Below, piece after piece: positions 56,040-64,000 of a DNA stretch of 64,000 nucleotides (the stretch's first letter is position 1; each line of letters begins with the position of its first letter). The DNA comes from Bifidobacterium criceti. Lineage in GTDB: Bacteria > Actinomycetota > Actinomycetes > Actinomycetales > Bifidobacteriaceae. The notes beneath the pieces were generated by a model. The model was not told the origin of the DNA. It saw nothing but the letters and a program-made list of their open reading frames with translations, and made no database searches. The translations under genes were made by a program, and so were the position numbers. The DNA is taken from assembly GCF_002286935.1 (NCBI RefSeq), contig NZ_MVOH01000014.1, positions 143,961 through 207,960 of the forward strand, written 5' to 3'.

Positions 56040-56465
56040 TCGGTTATCGACTCACCATCGGTTATCGGTAGTGCATTCCTGCTGATTGATACCGGTGGCA
56101 CTTCGTGTTATCGGCGCCACCTACGCACTACCGGTAACACTGTGTCCTCCGATTGTCATTTTGTCATTGGTGGCATGATTGTTATCGGTAGCACATTGTT
56201 ATCGGTAGCACATCTTCCCGTCGTTACCGGTAGTGCTGTGCCCTCCATTGGTTACCGGTGGCATATCATCCTGATTGTCATCGGTGGCACATTCCTTCAA
56301 CCGCTACCGGTAGCATATCCCCTCCTCCGATTCGCTACCGGTGGCACCCCTCTTCCATTGATATTCGGCAACACATCTGTTATCGGTAGTGCCGCCCCTA
56401 CGCGCTACCGGTGGCACATTCCTTCAGCCGTTGATGGTGGCATCGGCGGCCGTTACCGGCGGTAC
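56040..56465 (+). repeat. Interspersed repeats, cluster D (thrC-HAD)
   Basis: About seventeen forward units, e.g. TGTTATCGGTAGCAC (56180 and 56197), GGTTACCGGTGGCAT (56250), CGCTACCGGTAGCAT (56302) and CGCTACCGGTGGCAC (56333, 56404), at 17-31 base spacing. The array ends a few bases before the HAD stop. No gene is recognisable in this convergent gap. Confidence 0.88.
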
Positions 56466-56472
56466 GTGGATG

Positions 56473-57366
56473 TCACCGCAGACTGCGCGGCGCATCGGCG
56501 AAGTCGAACAGTACACCGTCCGCAAGTGCGCATATGCGTCCCCAGTCGTGATCGGACGAATCGTCGTGCACACCCCACACCTGCATCCCCGCGCGCTTCG
56601 CCGAACGCATACCGACGAACAGGTCCTCGAACACGGTGCAATGCGCGGGATCCACTCCTACCGTGTCCGCGGCCAACAGATACACGTCCGGATGTTCCTT
56701 GCCGCGGCCTGCCGCATCATCGACACCGACGACGGCATCGAACAAATCCGCCATCCCCGCATGTGCCAACGCGGGGGCGCGCAGATCCGGGAGCATCGTC
56801 GTGGCGACGGCCAGTTTCGCCCCGCTTTCCTTGAGCTCACGCAGATAGGCGACGGCATGTGGTTTCGGTTCGACGACGTGCGCGTACATCCGCTTGGCCA
56901 TCTCGTTCCATTCCTCGACGAGCGCCTGCGGCGTGTCGTCGAGACCGAACCGTGCGATTGTGTACTCGGCGATCTGCCTGAACTGCATGGCGCTCACCTT
57001 CGCCATGTAGTCATCGGGGACAGCGATGCCGCGCTTCGCGAGGAACTCCGCATCGATCTGGTCCCAGACACCCATCGAATCGAGCAATGTGCCATCAAGG
57101 TCGAAGATGGCGGCACGCCCGCGGTTGTCCGCGACACTGCTACCGGTAGCGGTGTTGGTGGTGCCACCGGCAGGAGCAGGAGTACCTCCCGTAAGCACAC
57201 TGTTACCCGTAAGGGTGCCGCCGCCCGTAGTAGTCATACGAGTACCACCACCCGTAAGCGCATCGCTGCGCATAGTGGTGATGCCTCCCGTAAGCGCATC
57301 GTCACATTTACTCTCGCTACCGGTAAGAGCATCGCTACCCGTAAGCGCACTGCTGCCCGTAACCAT
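56473..57366 (-). CDS. HAD-superfamily hydrolase with repeat-encoded N-terminal extension
   Basis: A 297-residue protein. From about residue 84 it is a HAD phosphatase of the beta-phosphoglucomutase/Gph type: FDLDGTLLDS nucleophile motif, VATTMLPDLRAPALAHAGM, and KEHPDVYLLAADTVGVDPAHCTVFEDLFVG. The first 80 residues are low-complexity, with LTGS/LTGG/TTGG repeats coded by copies of the intergenic element (57137-57364). The ATG at 57366 has GGAG 11 bases away; if translation started later, the extension would be shorter. Substrate unknown. Convergent with thrC. Confidence 0.85.
   Translation of the reverse strand: MVTGSSALTGSDALTGSESKCDDALTGGITTMRSDALTGGGTRMTTTGGGTLTGNSVLTGGTPAPAGGTTNTATGSSVADNRGRAAIFDLDGTLLDSMGVWDQIDAEFLAKRGIAVPDDYMAKVSAMQFRQIAEYTIARFGLDDTPQALVEEWNEMAKRMYAHVVEPKPHAVAYLRELKESGAKLAVATTMLPDLRAPALAHAGMADLFDAVVGVDDAAGRGKEHPDVYLLAADTVGVDPAHCTVFEDLFVGMRSAKRAGMQVWGVHDDSSDHDWGRICALADGVLFDFADAPRSLR
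57137..57364 (-). repeat. Interspersed repeats inside the HAD reading frame, cluster E
   Basis: About ten units, read on the minus strand as CGCTTACGGGTAGCG or CTTACCGGTAGCG, spaced 14-36 bases. They lie in the coding frame that gives repeated LTGS and LTGG. Confidence 0.85.
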
Positions 57367-57467
57367 CTTCGATCATTCTCCGTTTTCTATGGGTGCCACT
57401 GTTTCCTTCAGGTTCCTTCAGGTCATACCGTGTTCCGTTTCATACCGTGTTCCGTTTGTGCCGCATG

Positions 57468-59213
57468 TCAAGAGAGTTTCGACGACGCGAGCAGTTCTCT
57501 CGCGTGGTCGAGCGACGTCGCGGTCGTACTGCCATCGAGCATGCGCGCAATCTCCTCGGTGCGCGCATCGCCGATGACCTCCCGTACATGTGTGCTGACG
57601 ATGCCGTCGCCGTCCTCTTTTTTCCCGACGACGTACTGACTGTCCGCCCACGACGCGACCTGCGGCAGATGCGTCACGACGATTACCTGTGCGCGCCTGG
57701 CGAGGCGTGCGAGGCGCCGCCCCAGCTCGACGGCGGCCTTGCCACCCACGCCCGCGTCGACTTCATCGAAGATGAACGTCATCGGAGGGACCTCATCACC
57801 TTCCGGCGCTTCCCCCTCCTTGTGCGCGTCCTTGTGCGCGCGTTCGCCCGCAGCGGACAGTTCGAGCGCGAGCATGAGGCGGCTGAGTTCGCCGCCCGAA
57901 GCGCTTTTGCCCATCGCAAGCGCCGACGACCCTTTGAACGGTGTGAACAGGAATTCAACATCGTCGCCGCCGTTCGCGTCAAGCGCACCGTCGCCTTCGC
58001 GCGCACGCACCTCTATCGTGAGCGACGATCCCGCCATCGCCAATTGCGCAAGTTCGCCATCCACGTCCTTCGACAGTCGTTTCGCCGCCCGTTCGCGCGT
58101 CTTCGTGAGTGCGGAGGCCGCCTTGTGCGCCTTGCGGAGGCATTCGTCACGCTGCGCCGCAAGTTCCGTGAGTTTCTCCGGTGACGCGTCGAGGTCCTCG
58201 ACGTCGAAGCGCGCCTTATCCCGCCATGCGATGACGTCGTCGAGTGTCGGACCCCATCTGCGCGTAAGCTCGTCGAGTTCATGGATGCGTCCGTTGAGCG
58301 TATCGAGGTCCTCACCCGACGAATCCAGGTCAAGCTGCTGCGACAACGTGAACGTCACATCCTCGATTTCCGCCCTCGCCGATTCGAGACGGTCCGCGCA
58401 TTGTTCGAACACACCCGACAGATGTATGCCACGCAACGCATGCACCGCGTGTTGGATGAGCGCGTCCGCGCTTTGGTAGTCGTCGCCGCCGTCGCCTTGG
58501 GATGCGTCGAGCGCCGCGAGCGCATTCGCGACGCCGGCGTTGATCTGCGCCGCATGTTCAATGCGTTCACGTTGGCGTTTGAGTTCCTCGAGCTCCCCCG
58601 GTCGTGGGTCGACGCGGTCGATGCGCGCGATGGATTCGCGCAGGTAATCCGCCTGTTGGCGCATCGACGATTCCTGAGAGCTCAGGCGGTGCAGGCGGTC
58701 GTCGATTTCCCGGTACGCGTTCCACGCCTTCGCGTAGGCGAGACGTTCCTTGTCATTGTCGGCGCAACGGTCAAGGAACTCACGTTGGCGTGCGGGTGAC
58801 GCTATCCGCAGCTGTTCGCTTTGGCCATGTATCGTGATGAGTTCGTCCGCGAGCGAAGCGAGCACCGATTTCGGTACCGTCTTGCCGCACAGGATGGCGC
58901 GCGAACGGCCCGACGCCGGTACGGTGCGCGCGACGAAGATCTCATGATCGTCGCATTGCGCACCCGCTTGTTGTGCGATCGCGAGCGCCGCGTCGCCTTC
59001 GTTCACGACGAATATGCCTTGCGCCCATGCTTCCTTCGCGCCTGTCGCGACACGGCTCGCATCCGCCGGGGCTCCCGAGATGAGCCTGAGCGCGCTGAGC
59101 AGCATCGATTTTCCTGCGCCCGTCTCACCCGTGATCGATGTCATGCCGCGCGCGGGCACGAGTTTCGCGTCGTGGATGGGTCCGAGGTCACGCAGTTCGA
59201 GTTCTTCCAGCAC
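57468..59213 (-). CDS. recN: DNA repair protein RecN
   Basis: A 581-residue SMC-like ATPase of double-strand-break repair. The Walker A GETGAGKSMLLSAL is near residues 29-42, the coiled-coil-forming middle is rich in Leu/Glu/Arg, and the C-terminus has the ABC signature SASGGELSRLMLALEL and TFIFDEVDAGVGGKAAVELGRRL (Walker B). The GTG at 59213 follows AGGAAC by 9 bases. It lies 66 bases downstream of nadK, as is usual in actinobacteria. Confidence 0.97.
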   Translation of the reverse strand: MLEELELRDLGPIHDAKLVPARGMTSITGETGAGKSMLLSALRLISGAPADASRVATGAKEAWAQGIFVVNEGDAALAIAQQAGAQCDDHEIFVARTVPASGRSRAILCGKTVPKSVLASLADELITIHGQSEQLRIASPARQREFLDRCADNDKERLAYAKAWNAYREIDDRLHRLSSQESSMRQQADYLRESIARIDRVDPRPGELEELKRQRERIEHAAQINAGVANALAALDASQGDGGDDYQSADALIQHAVHALRGIHLSGVFEQCADRLESARAEIEDVTFTLSQQLDLDSSGEDLDTLNGRIHELDELTRRWGPTLDDVIAWRDKARFDVEDLDASPEKLTELAAQRDECLRKAHKAASALTKTRERAAKRLSKDVDGELAQLAMAGSSLTIEVRAREGDGALDANGGDDVEFLFTPFKGSSALAMGKSASGGELSRLMLALELSAAGERAHKDAHKEGEAPEGDEVPPMTFIFDEVDAGVGGKAAVELGRRLARLARRAQVIVVTHLPQVASWADSQYVVGKKEDGDGIVSTHVREVIGDARTEEIARMLDGSTTATSLDHARELLASSKLS

Positions 59214-59279
59214 GTGTCACCGTTCCTGTTGTCGTCTGAATATTCAATGCTCCCGGTAATCGACGAATCGACGATGTCG

Positions 59280-60383
59280 TCATCTCACCGGGGGTTCCGT
59301 GGATTGCGCGGTCGTAGACACATCGCATGCACCATCGCCGCGCGCGTCGTCATTGCGCGCGTTGTCGCTGTCCGTACCACCCGTAACCGATGTGATTGCT
59401 TCATTCGCCACGTATGCGCCTGCGTCGGCGTCGTCGGGATCCTCGACATCGCCCTGTCCGCGCAGTGATGTGCCGACGCGCGCCGTGTTCGGGGTGTGCA
59501 GGTCGCGCCATCCGACGACCGGAAGATTGAATTTCGTGACGAGTCGATTCGTGAACGGCGCGTCGGAAAGGTGCGCGAGGCGCAGACGTCCCGACGATTG
59601 GCGGATGTCGACGCGCGTGCCGCGCGGCAGCGGACGTTGGCGGCGGCCATCGCTGCAGATCCAACCATCTGATGTCGAGTCGTCGTCGATGCGTATCGAG
59701 AATGTGGAATCGGAACCGATGACGATGGGCCGCGCGAACAACGCGTGCGCCGCGAGCGGGACGAGGAGGAGCGCCTCAACCGCAGGCCAGATGATCGGGC
59801 CACCCGCGGAGAACGCGTAGGCGGTCGAACCGGTCGGTGTGGAGACGATGATGCCGTCGCAGCCGAACGAGCTCATCGCCACACCATCCACGGCGATCGA
59901 CAACTCGACCATTTTGCCACGGTCGGCGCGTTCGATCGTGATGTCGTTGAGCGCCCAGTCGCCGAGCGGCGTGGCCGCATCCGGTAACCACACATCGACG
60001 TGCGCGATCATGCGTTCCTCGATGCTGTAGTCGTGTTCGGCGATGCGGTGGATCGCTTCGTGGATCTGGAAGCTTTCGTACTCCGCGAGGAAGCCGACAT
60101 GGCCCATGTTGATGCCAAGGATCGGCACATCCGTGCAGGTGACGAGCTCCGCCGCGCGCAGGATCGTGCCGTCGCCGCCGAGAACAAGCACGATCTCGGT
60201 GTCCGGATCGACCTTTGGTGACGGCGACCCGAAATCGGGGGCTTCGGTGTTGTCGATGACGGTGACGTCGAACCCCTCGCCCTGCAGTTGCGCGATCGCG
60301 TTCTCGACGATCGCGCTCTGCCGGAGCCTTTCATGGGTCACGACGACGACATGGCGTGGACCTTTCGTTTCCGCTGCCTGCAT
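59280..60383 (-). CDS. nadK: NAD kinase
   Basis: A 367-residue enzyme phosphorylating NAD to NADP. GGDGTILRAAELV, GINMGHVGFLAEYE and STPTGSTAYAFSAGGPI are present. Beyond the usual end (VGWRDLHTPNT) is a tail of about 70 residues, acidic and of low complexity, which includes SVTGGTD coded by one unit of the intergenic repeat (59374-59388). The ATG at 60383 has AAAGGGG 6 bases upstream. The tlyA gene often found before nadK is missing; a repeat cluster lies there instead. Confidence 0.95.
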   Translation of the reverse strand: MQAAETKGPRHVVVVTHERLRQSAIVENAIAQLQGEGFDVTVIDNTEAPDFGSPSPKVDPDTEIVLVLGGDGTILRAAELVTCTDVPILGINMGHVGFLAEYESFQIHEAIHRIAEHDYSIEERMIAHVDVWLPDAATPLGDWALNDITIERADRGKMVELSIAVDGVAMSSFGCDGIIVSTPTGSTAYAFSAGGPIIWPAVEALLLVPLAAHALFARPIVIGSDSTFSIRIDDDSTSDGWICSDGRRQRPLPRGTRVDIRQSSGRLRLAHLSDAPFTNRLVTKFNLPVVGWRDLHTPNTARVGTSLRGQGDVEDPDDADAGAYVANEAITSVTGGTDSDNARNDDARGDGACDVSTTAQSTEPPVR

Positions 60384-60465
60384 GGACACCCCTTTACGCA
60401 TAGTTTCCACTCACAGTGTAATGGAACCGGCGAATGCGTCCAAGCCCCTGTATGCCCCGCGCCGC

Positions 60466-60697
60466 CCCCATAAGGGCGGCATCCCCCTATGTGCAGCATC
60501 TACGGGCTGCACATCCTTATAGATGGCACCCCCTACAATCTACCTACAATCCCCCACCTTCTTACGGGTGGCCATACCCTACGGGCGGCACTATCTGCCG
60601 GCTGCACCTCCTTACGGGTGGCACCTCCTACAGCCCCACACCTTCTCTTACGGGTAGCTCTCACTCCTACCGGTGGCGCATCCTTATCGGCGGCACA
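60466..60697 (+). repeat. Interspersed repeats, cluster F (nadK-trkH)
   Basis: About ten forward units, chiefly CTTACGGGTGGCACC (60610), TTCTTACGGGTGGCC (60559) and CCTACGGGCGGCAC (60576), with degenerate copies such as CTTATAGATGGCACC (60516). They fill the divergent gap; no gene is seen between 60411 and 60760. Confidence 0.83.
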
Positions 60698-60734
60698 TGC
60701 GCGGACGGCGCCCATGGCCGTCGCCGCAACCGAT

Positions 60735-60767
60735 GTGACACGAAAACGTCACCGACCCATCTACAAT
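60735..60767 (+). promoter_or_regulatory. trkH promoter region
   Basis: TACAAT at 60762-60767 is a good -10. Upstream, GTGAC and GTCAC (60735-60739, 60748-60752) form an inverted repeat around 8 bases; the -35 is not clear. Confidence 0.45.
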
Positions 60768-60813
60768 GGCAACGTATCGACTACACGGCACGGCACAACC
60801 AATCGGAGGCAGC

Positions 60814-62277
60814 ATGGCCAATCTCCTGTTCGACGAATCGGCGTCGAACAGCGACGCTTCGAAGGGATACGCCTGGTGGTTCTCCGGCGACACCTTCGAA
60901 CAAGCCGCCGCTAACGAACGCCGTCCGCTCAAACGTTCACTCTCCTACCGGATCAATTCTCATCCGGGACGACTGACGATCCTGTATTTCCTGCTCCTCA
61001 TCGCACTGTCGACGAGCCTGCTGCTCCTGCCGATCTCGACATTGCCCGGGGAGAAGACCGAGTTCTCGACCGCGTTCTTCACCGCCGTGTCGGCGCTCTC
61101 GACATGCGGCATATCGATCGTGAACACGACGACGCACTGGACACTCTTCGGACAGGCGGTCCTTATCTTCTCCGTGCAGCTCGGCGGCCTCGGCGTGATG
61201 ACGTTCGCATCGCTCATCGCGCTCGCCGTCAACCACCATCTCAAGGCGACACAGCGTCTGCTCACGGCGAACGAACTCGGCACGAACAAGCTCAGCGAAA
61301 TCCGCGGCGTCCTCACCGTCGTGCTCACGACGACGTTCGTCATCGAGCTCATCACCTTCATCGCGCTGTTCCCCGGCCTGTTCCACGTCAACAAAGGCAA
61401 CATCAGCGGCACATTGTGGGAATCGCTCTTCTTCGCCGTGATGTCGTACAACAACGCCGGTTTCACGCCCGACGGCGCCGGCCTGTACGTCGACAACTGG
61501 GCGGTCGGCATGCCGATCATGCTCTCCGCATTCTGCGGCACGCTCGGTTTCCCGGTCATCCTCAACATCTACCGCACTTCGCGGCGCCACCAAAGCCCGA
61601 AACGTTGGAGCCTGCATACGAAAATCACATTGCTGACGACGTTCGCAATCGTGCTCGTCTCTCTCGTGTGGTTCCTCACGGTCGAATGGGACAATCCGGC
61701 GTTGTTCAAATATGCCGACGTCGAAACGCGTATGCGTCGTGCAATGGTCGCCGCCGTGATGCCGAGGTCGAGCGGTTTCGACCTGTCGTGGGTGCCGCAG
61801 GTGAGCGAGGCGACGAAGGTGTTCATGAGCGTCGTCATGTTCATCGGTGGCGGAAGCACATCGACCGCCGGTGGCATCCGTGTGACGACGTTCGCGGTCA
61901 TCCTGCTCGTGTGCAGGGCCGCGTTCACTGGACACAGCGACGTCACCGCGTTCAAACGCCGCATCCACACCCACGTCATCATGACGGCCGTGAGCATCAC
62001 GACTGCTTGTTTCGCGCTTGTGCTCACCGCTTCGATCGCGCTTATGCTCATCACCGACGCGGCGTTCAGCCACGCCGTCTTCGACGCATGCTCCGCGTTC
62101 GGACTGGGTGGATATTCGGTGGGTGTCGCGGACGTGAACGATGCGCCCGCGTTGTACATTCTCGCGGCGACGATGCTCGTCGGACGTATGGGACCGATGA
62201 CGCTCGCGTATGCCGTGAGCCGCCCAAGGCAGACGGAAGTCGTCCGCTACCCTACTGACCAGATCGTCGTAGGCTGA
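60814..62277 (+). CDS. trkH: Potassium uptake protein, TrkH/KtrB family
   Basis: A 487-residue ion-conducting subunit with four pore-loop repeats; selectivity-like glycines are in SALSTCGISI, YNNAGFTPDG, GGGSTSTAGGIRV and SAFGLGGYSVG. The first 40 residues form a cytosolic tail. The ATG at 60814 follows CGGAGG. Trk/Ktr channels need a TrkA-type RCK subunit, which is encoded 383 bases downstream after a repeat array; such pairs are usually closer. Confidence 0.94.
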   Translation: MANLLFDESASNSDASKGYAWWFSGDTFEQAAANERRPLKRSLSYRINSHPGRLTILYFLLLIALSTSLLLLPISTLPGEKTEFSTAFFTAVSALSTCGISIVNTTTHWTLFGQAVLIFSVQLGGLGVMTFASLIALAVNHHLKATQRLLTANELGTNKLSEIRGVLTVVLTTTFVIELITFIALFPGLFHVNKGNISGTLWESLFFAVMSYNNAGFTPDGAGLYVDNWAVGMPIMLSAFCGTLGFPVILNIYRTSRRHQSPKRWSLHTKITLLTTFAIVLVSLVWFLTVEWDNPALFKYADVETRMRRAMVAAVMPRSSGFDLSWVPQVSEATKVFMSVVMFIGGGSTSTAGGIRVTTFAVILLVCRAAFTGHSDVTAFKRRIHTHVIMTAVSITTACFALVLTASIALMLITDAAFSHAVFDACSAFGLGGYSVGVADVNDAPALYILAATMLVGRMGPMTLAYAVSRPRQTEVVRYPTDQIVVG

Positions 62278-62347
62278 GGTTCCGGCAGTTTTCTCCCATC
62301 GGCTACATCTGGATTTCCCGATGTATCCGGACGCATCCGATGGCTCT

Positions 62348-62642
62348 GCGTTACCGGTGGCATCCAACGCTACGGCATAGCGCCAACTGTTACCGGTGGC
62401 ATTCCGTTGCCAGTGGCGTTTTGTTACAGGTGGCACCCCGTTCCCGGAGGCCTCACATCGCCCCCCGGTAGCCATCGGCGGCGCGACGCATTCAGCCGCC
62501 ACTGGCAGCACTTTTCGGATTGCCGGTAGCGCACCGCTACGGGTATCATACGGGTAGCATTGGTATAGGAAACCGCAAAAATCGCTTGCACTCATGTGCG
62601 GGCTGAGCCCCGTAGCCGCGTCCGTTCGCTACCGGTGGCGGC
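62348..62642 (+). repeat. Interspersed repeats, cluster G (trkH-trkA)
   Basis: About twelve units, mainly forward (CGTTACCGGTGGCATCC 62349, TGTTACCGGTGGCATTCC 62388, TGTTACAGGTGGCACC 62422, CGCTACCGGTGGCGGC 62628), with one reversed (62497). They fill most of the trkH-trkA gap. The last unit ends 18 bases before the trkA start, next to its ribosome site. Confidence 0.83.
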
Positions 62643-62660
62643 ATTCGAGGAGGATTAGGG

Positions 62661-63311
62661 ATGGCAGATAATCGCAGCGTGCTCGTCGTGGGACTTGGTC
62701 GTTTCGGCAGCGCGGTCGCCACAACGCTCGACGAGATGGGACAGGATGTGCTCGCCGTCGACAAAGACGCGGAACTGGTCAACCGTTGGTCCGCACAAAT
62801 ACCGACCGTCCAGGCGGACATGACCGATGTGCTCGCGCTCGAACAGCTCAACGCCGCCGATTTCGACATAGCGGTCGTGGCGATCGGCGATAGCGTCGAA
62901 GCGTCGGTCATTACCGCCGGTAACCTGCTCGATGCAGGCATTTCCGACATCTGGGCGAAATCGGTGTCGAAGGAACATGCACGCATCCTGCAGCGCATCG
63001 GCGCACGCCATATCATCAACGCGGAGACCGACGCCGGCAAACGTGTCGGGCATCTCGTCTCCGGCAACTACCTCGACTACATCGAGCTCGAAGGCGCATA
63101 CAACGTCGTCAAGATCCATACACCCGCGCAGTTCGTCGGGTACACGATCGGGGACGCGAAGATCCATGACCGGTACGGCATCACAATCGTCGGCGTCAAG
63201 TCTCCAGGCCATGAATTCCAATACGCATCCAATGACCTTGAGCTCCGCCGCAACGACGAACTCATCATCATGGGCAAGCAGGACCAAATCGACCATTTCA
63301 TCCGCGGATGA
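62661..63311 (+). CDS. trkA: Potassium channel regulatory subunit TrkA/KtrA
   Basis: A 216-residue RCK protein gating TrkH. The NAD/ATP-binding Rossmann motif is VLVVGLGRFGSAVA, with DKDAELVNRW ending strand 2 and the middle IWAKSVSKEHARILQRIGA; the C-terminal TrkA_C domain runs from IHTPAQFVGYTIGDAK to the end. The ATG at 62661 follows GAGGAGG. Only 31 bases separate its stop from the end of an insertion sequence. Confidence 0.95.
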   Translation: MADNRSVLVVGLGRFGSAVATTLDEMGQDVLAVDKDAELVNRWSAQIPTVQADMTDVLALEQLNAADFDIAVVAIGDSVEASVITAGNLLDAGISDIWAKSVSKEHARILQRIGARHIINAETDAGKRVGHLVSGNYLDYIELEGAYNVVKIHTPAQFVGYTIGDAKIHDRYGITIVGVKSPGHEFQYASNDLELRRNDELIIMGKQDQIDHFIRG

Positions 63312-63342
63312 TGCTGTACGAAGCCGCTGATCGAGGATATGA

Positions 63343-64000
63343 GGCTCTTCTCAGGTTAGTGTGTAAGGATGTCTTTGAGTTGGCTGCTGTGGATGAGGCA
63401 TCGTTGGATGTAGCTGGTGGTGTTGGCGAAGCCCATGGCGTTGCCGCGCAGGGTCTCGAGCCTGCCGTTGATGGCTTCGGTGGGTCCGTTGCTTGAGTGG
63501 GGGTGGCGGAAGAGGGCGAGGATGTCGCGCATGCGTCTTTTGAGCACGCGGCCGAGGGAGGCGAGTTCCCGGCAGCCTTTGTAGCGCCCCGGTCCGGTCA
63601 GGTCGTCGATCAGCTCGCGCATCATGCGTTCGCCGCGTCGCCGGTCGTCGCACCGGTAGGCGTGTATGACCCTTTGGTAGGCGTCGTGGGCGAGCATGAG
63701 GTCGTGGTTGGTCTGGATGGCGAACAGGGTCATGAGTCTGGCACGGCCGCGTGCGCCGAGGTATTCGTCGCTGGTCAGCAGGGCGCGCCTGCAGTCGTAG
63801 AGCCTGTCGCCCTTGACACCGCGCCTGCCGGTGGCGTCGCGTTGCAGGCGGCAGCGCACCTTGGTGACGCGGGCGGCGGCCAGTTGCACGACGTGGAACG
63901 GGTCGATGACCTCGACCGCGTGGGGCACGACGGATTCGACGGCCTGCTTCCAGCCGGCGAACGCGTCCATGGCGACCACCCCGACGCGTCTTGTGAACTC
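63343..64000 (-). mobile_element. ISL3-family insertion sequence, one end in window
   Basis: The element seems to begin at 63343 with GGCTCTTCTCAGGTTA, a terminal sequence of the ISL3 type, and runs out of the window. Its transposase reads toward this end. The other inverted repeat and the target duplication cannot be seen. Confidence 0.7.
63356..64000 (-). CDS. ISL3-family transposase, C-terminal part (runs off the window)
   Basis: About 214 C-terminal residues of a DDE transposase. It contains the Asp of VVAMDAFAGWKQAVESVVPHA, the ISL3 signature VIDPFHVVQLAAARVTKVRCRLQRD and the final Glu region HSSNGPTEAINGRLETLRGNAMGF. The reading frame is uninterrupted to 64000, where the sequence ends, so intactness cannot be judged. 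It lies downstream of trkA with convergent orientation. Confidence 0.9.
   Translation of the reverse strand, partial: EFTRRVGVVAMDAFAGWKQAVESVVPHAVEVIDPFHVVQLAAARVTKVRCRLQRDATGRRGVKGDRLYDCRRALLTSDEYLGARGRARLMTLFAIQTNHDLMLAHDAYQRVIHAYRCDDRRRGERMMRELIDDLTGPGRYKGCRELASLGRVLKRRMRDILALFRHPHSSNGPTEAINGRLETLRGNAMGFANTTSYIQRCLIHSSQLKDILTH

Noticed and set aside
62910..62925. ATTACCGCCGGTAACC in trkA as a repeat copy
   Set aside because: The core is interrupted (ACCGCCGGT), and the residues match a normal TrkA segment; likely chance resemblance.

Overview
This is a GC-rich chromosomal segment of a Bifidobacterium-type actinobacterium. The clearest marker is the bifid-shunt set on the plus strand: an 825-residue phosphoketolase (xfp, 22876-25353), phosphate acetyltransferase (pta, 25582-27261) and acetate kinase (ackA, 27762-29000). 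The neighbourhoods rpsD/DUF948/alaS, comEA-comEC-holA, proA-nadD and recN-nadK also fit. The species cannot be named from the sequence alone.

Layout. 1-6.4 kb: alaS (cut by the window edge), two small membrane or envelope genes, a histidine phosphatase, a holin-like membrane protein, rpsD with a long leader, and a PcrA/UvrD helicase. 6.6-13.2 kb: purine salvage (xpt-pbuX, and an adenine/adenosine deaminase at 12.2 kb) around a minus-strand group of class-I amidotransferase, cytosolic alpha-amylase and membrane protein. 13.2-20.6 kb: an accessory stretch with two unrecognised genes in tandem, a P-loop kinase, an acetyltransferase, a membrane-bound XRE regulator, a YtrA-type GntR regulator with its own palindromic operator and a DUF1648-type membrane partner, a second P-loop protein, and a FUSC-like membrane protein. 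20.8-29 kb: guaA and the bifid shunt, with LacI-like palindromes upstream of xfp and pta. 29.8-42.4 kb: aroA, two tRNA-Asn genes in an exact 183-bp duplication, then a tight minus-strand run comEA-comEC-holA-tsaE-tsaB-rimI-tsaD, and leuS. 42.4-53.8 kb: an orphan solute-binding lipoprotein with corA, two paralogous histidine phosphatases, two tRNA-Ala, a membrane anchor protein, rsfS-glmU, tRNA-Gln, prs, nadD, an unrecognised gene and proA. 54.4-64 kb: thrC, a HAD hydrolase, recN, nadK, the trkH-trkA potassium system and the edge of an ISL3-type insertion sequence.

The most unusual signal is a family of short, degenerate, interspersed repeats with consensus near TTACSGGTRGCAC (S = C or G). Roughly 90 copies by eye are packed into almost every large intergenic gap from 27.3 kb to 62.6 kb (pta-ackA, ackA-aroA, proA-thrC, thrC-HAD, nadK-trkH, trkH-trkA). 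They are absent as clusters from the first 27 kb and from 31-53 kb. One cluster lies inside the reading frame of the HAD hydrolase and is translated into an LTGS/LTGG-rich N-terminal extension. Single copies occur in aroA and nadK as VTGGT, and one copy forms the arm of the thrC terminator hairpin.

Most genes are housekeeping: translation, tRNA modification, DNA repair, nucleotide and NAD metabolism, carbon flux to acetate, and potassium uptake. Regulation is visible mainly at the YtrA-type operator, the xfp and pta palindromes, the rpsD leader and the tRNA promoters.
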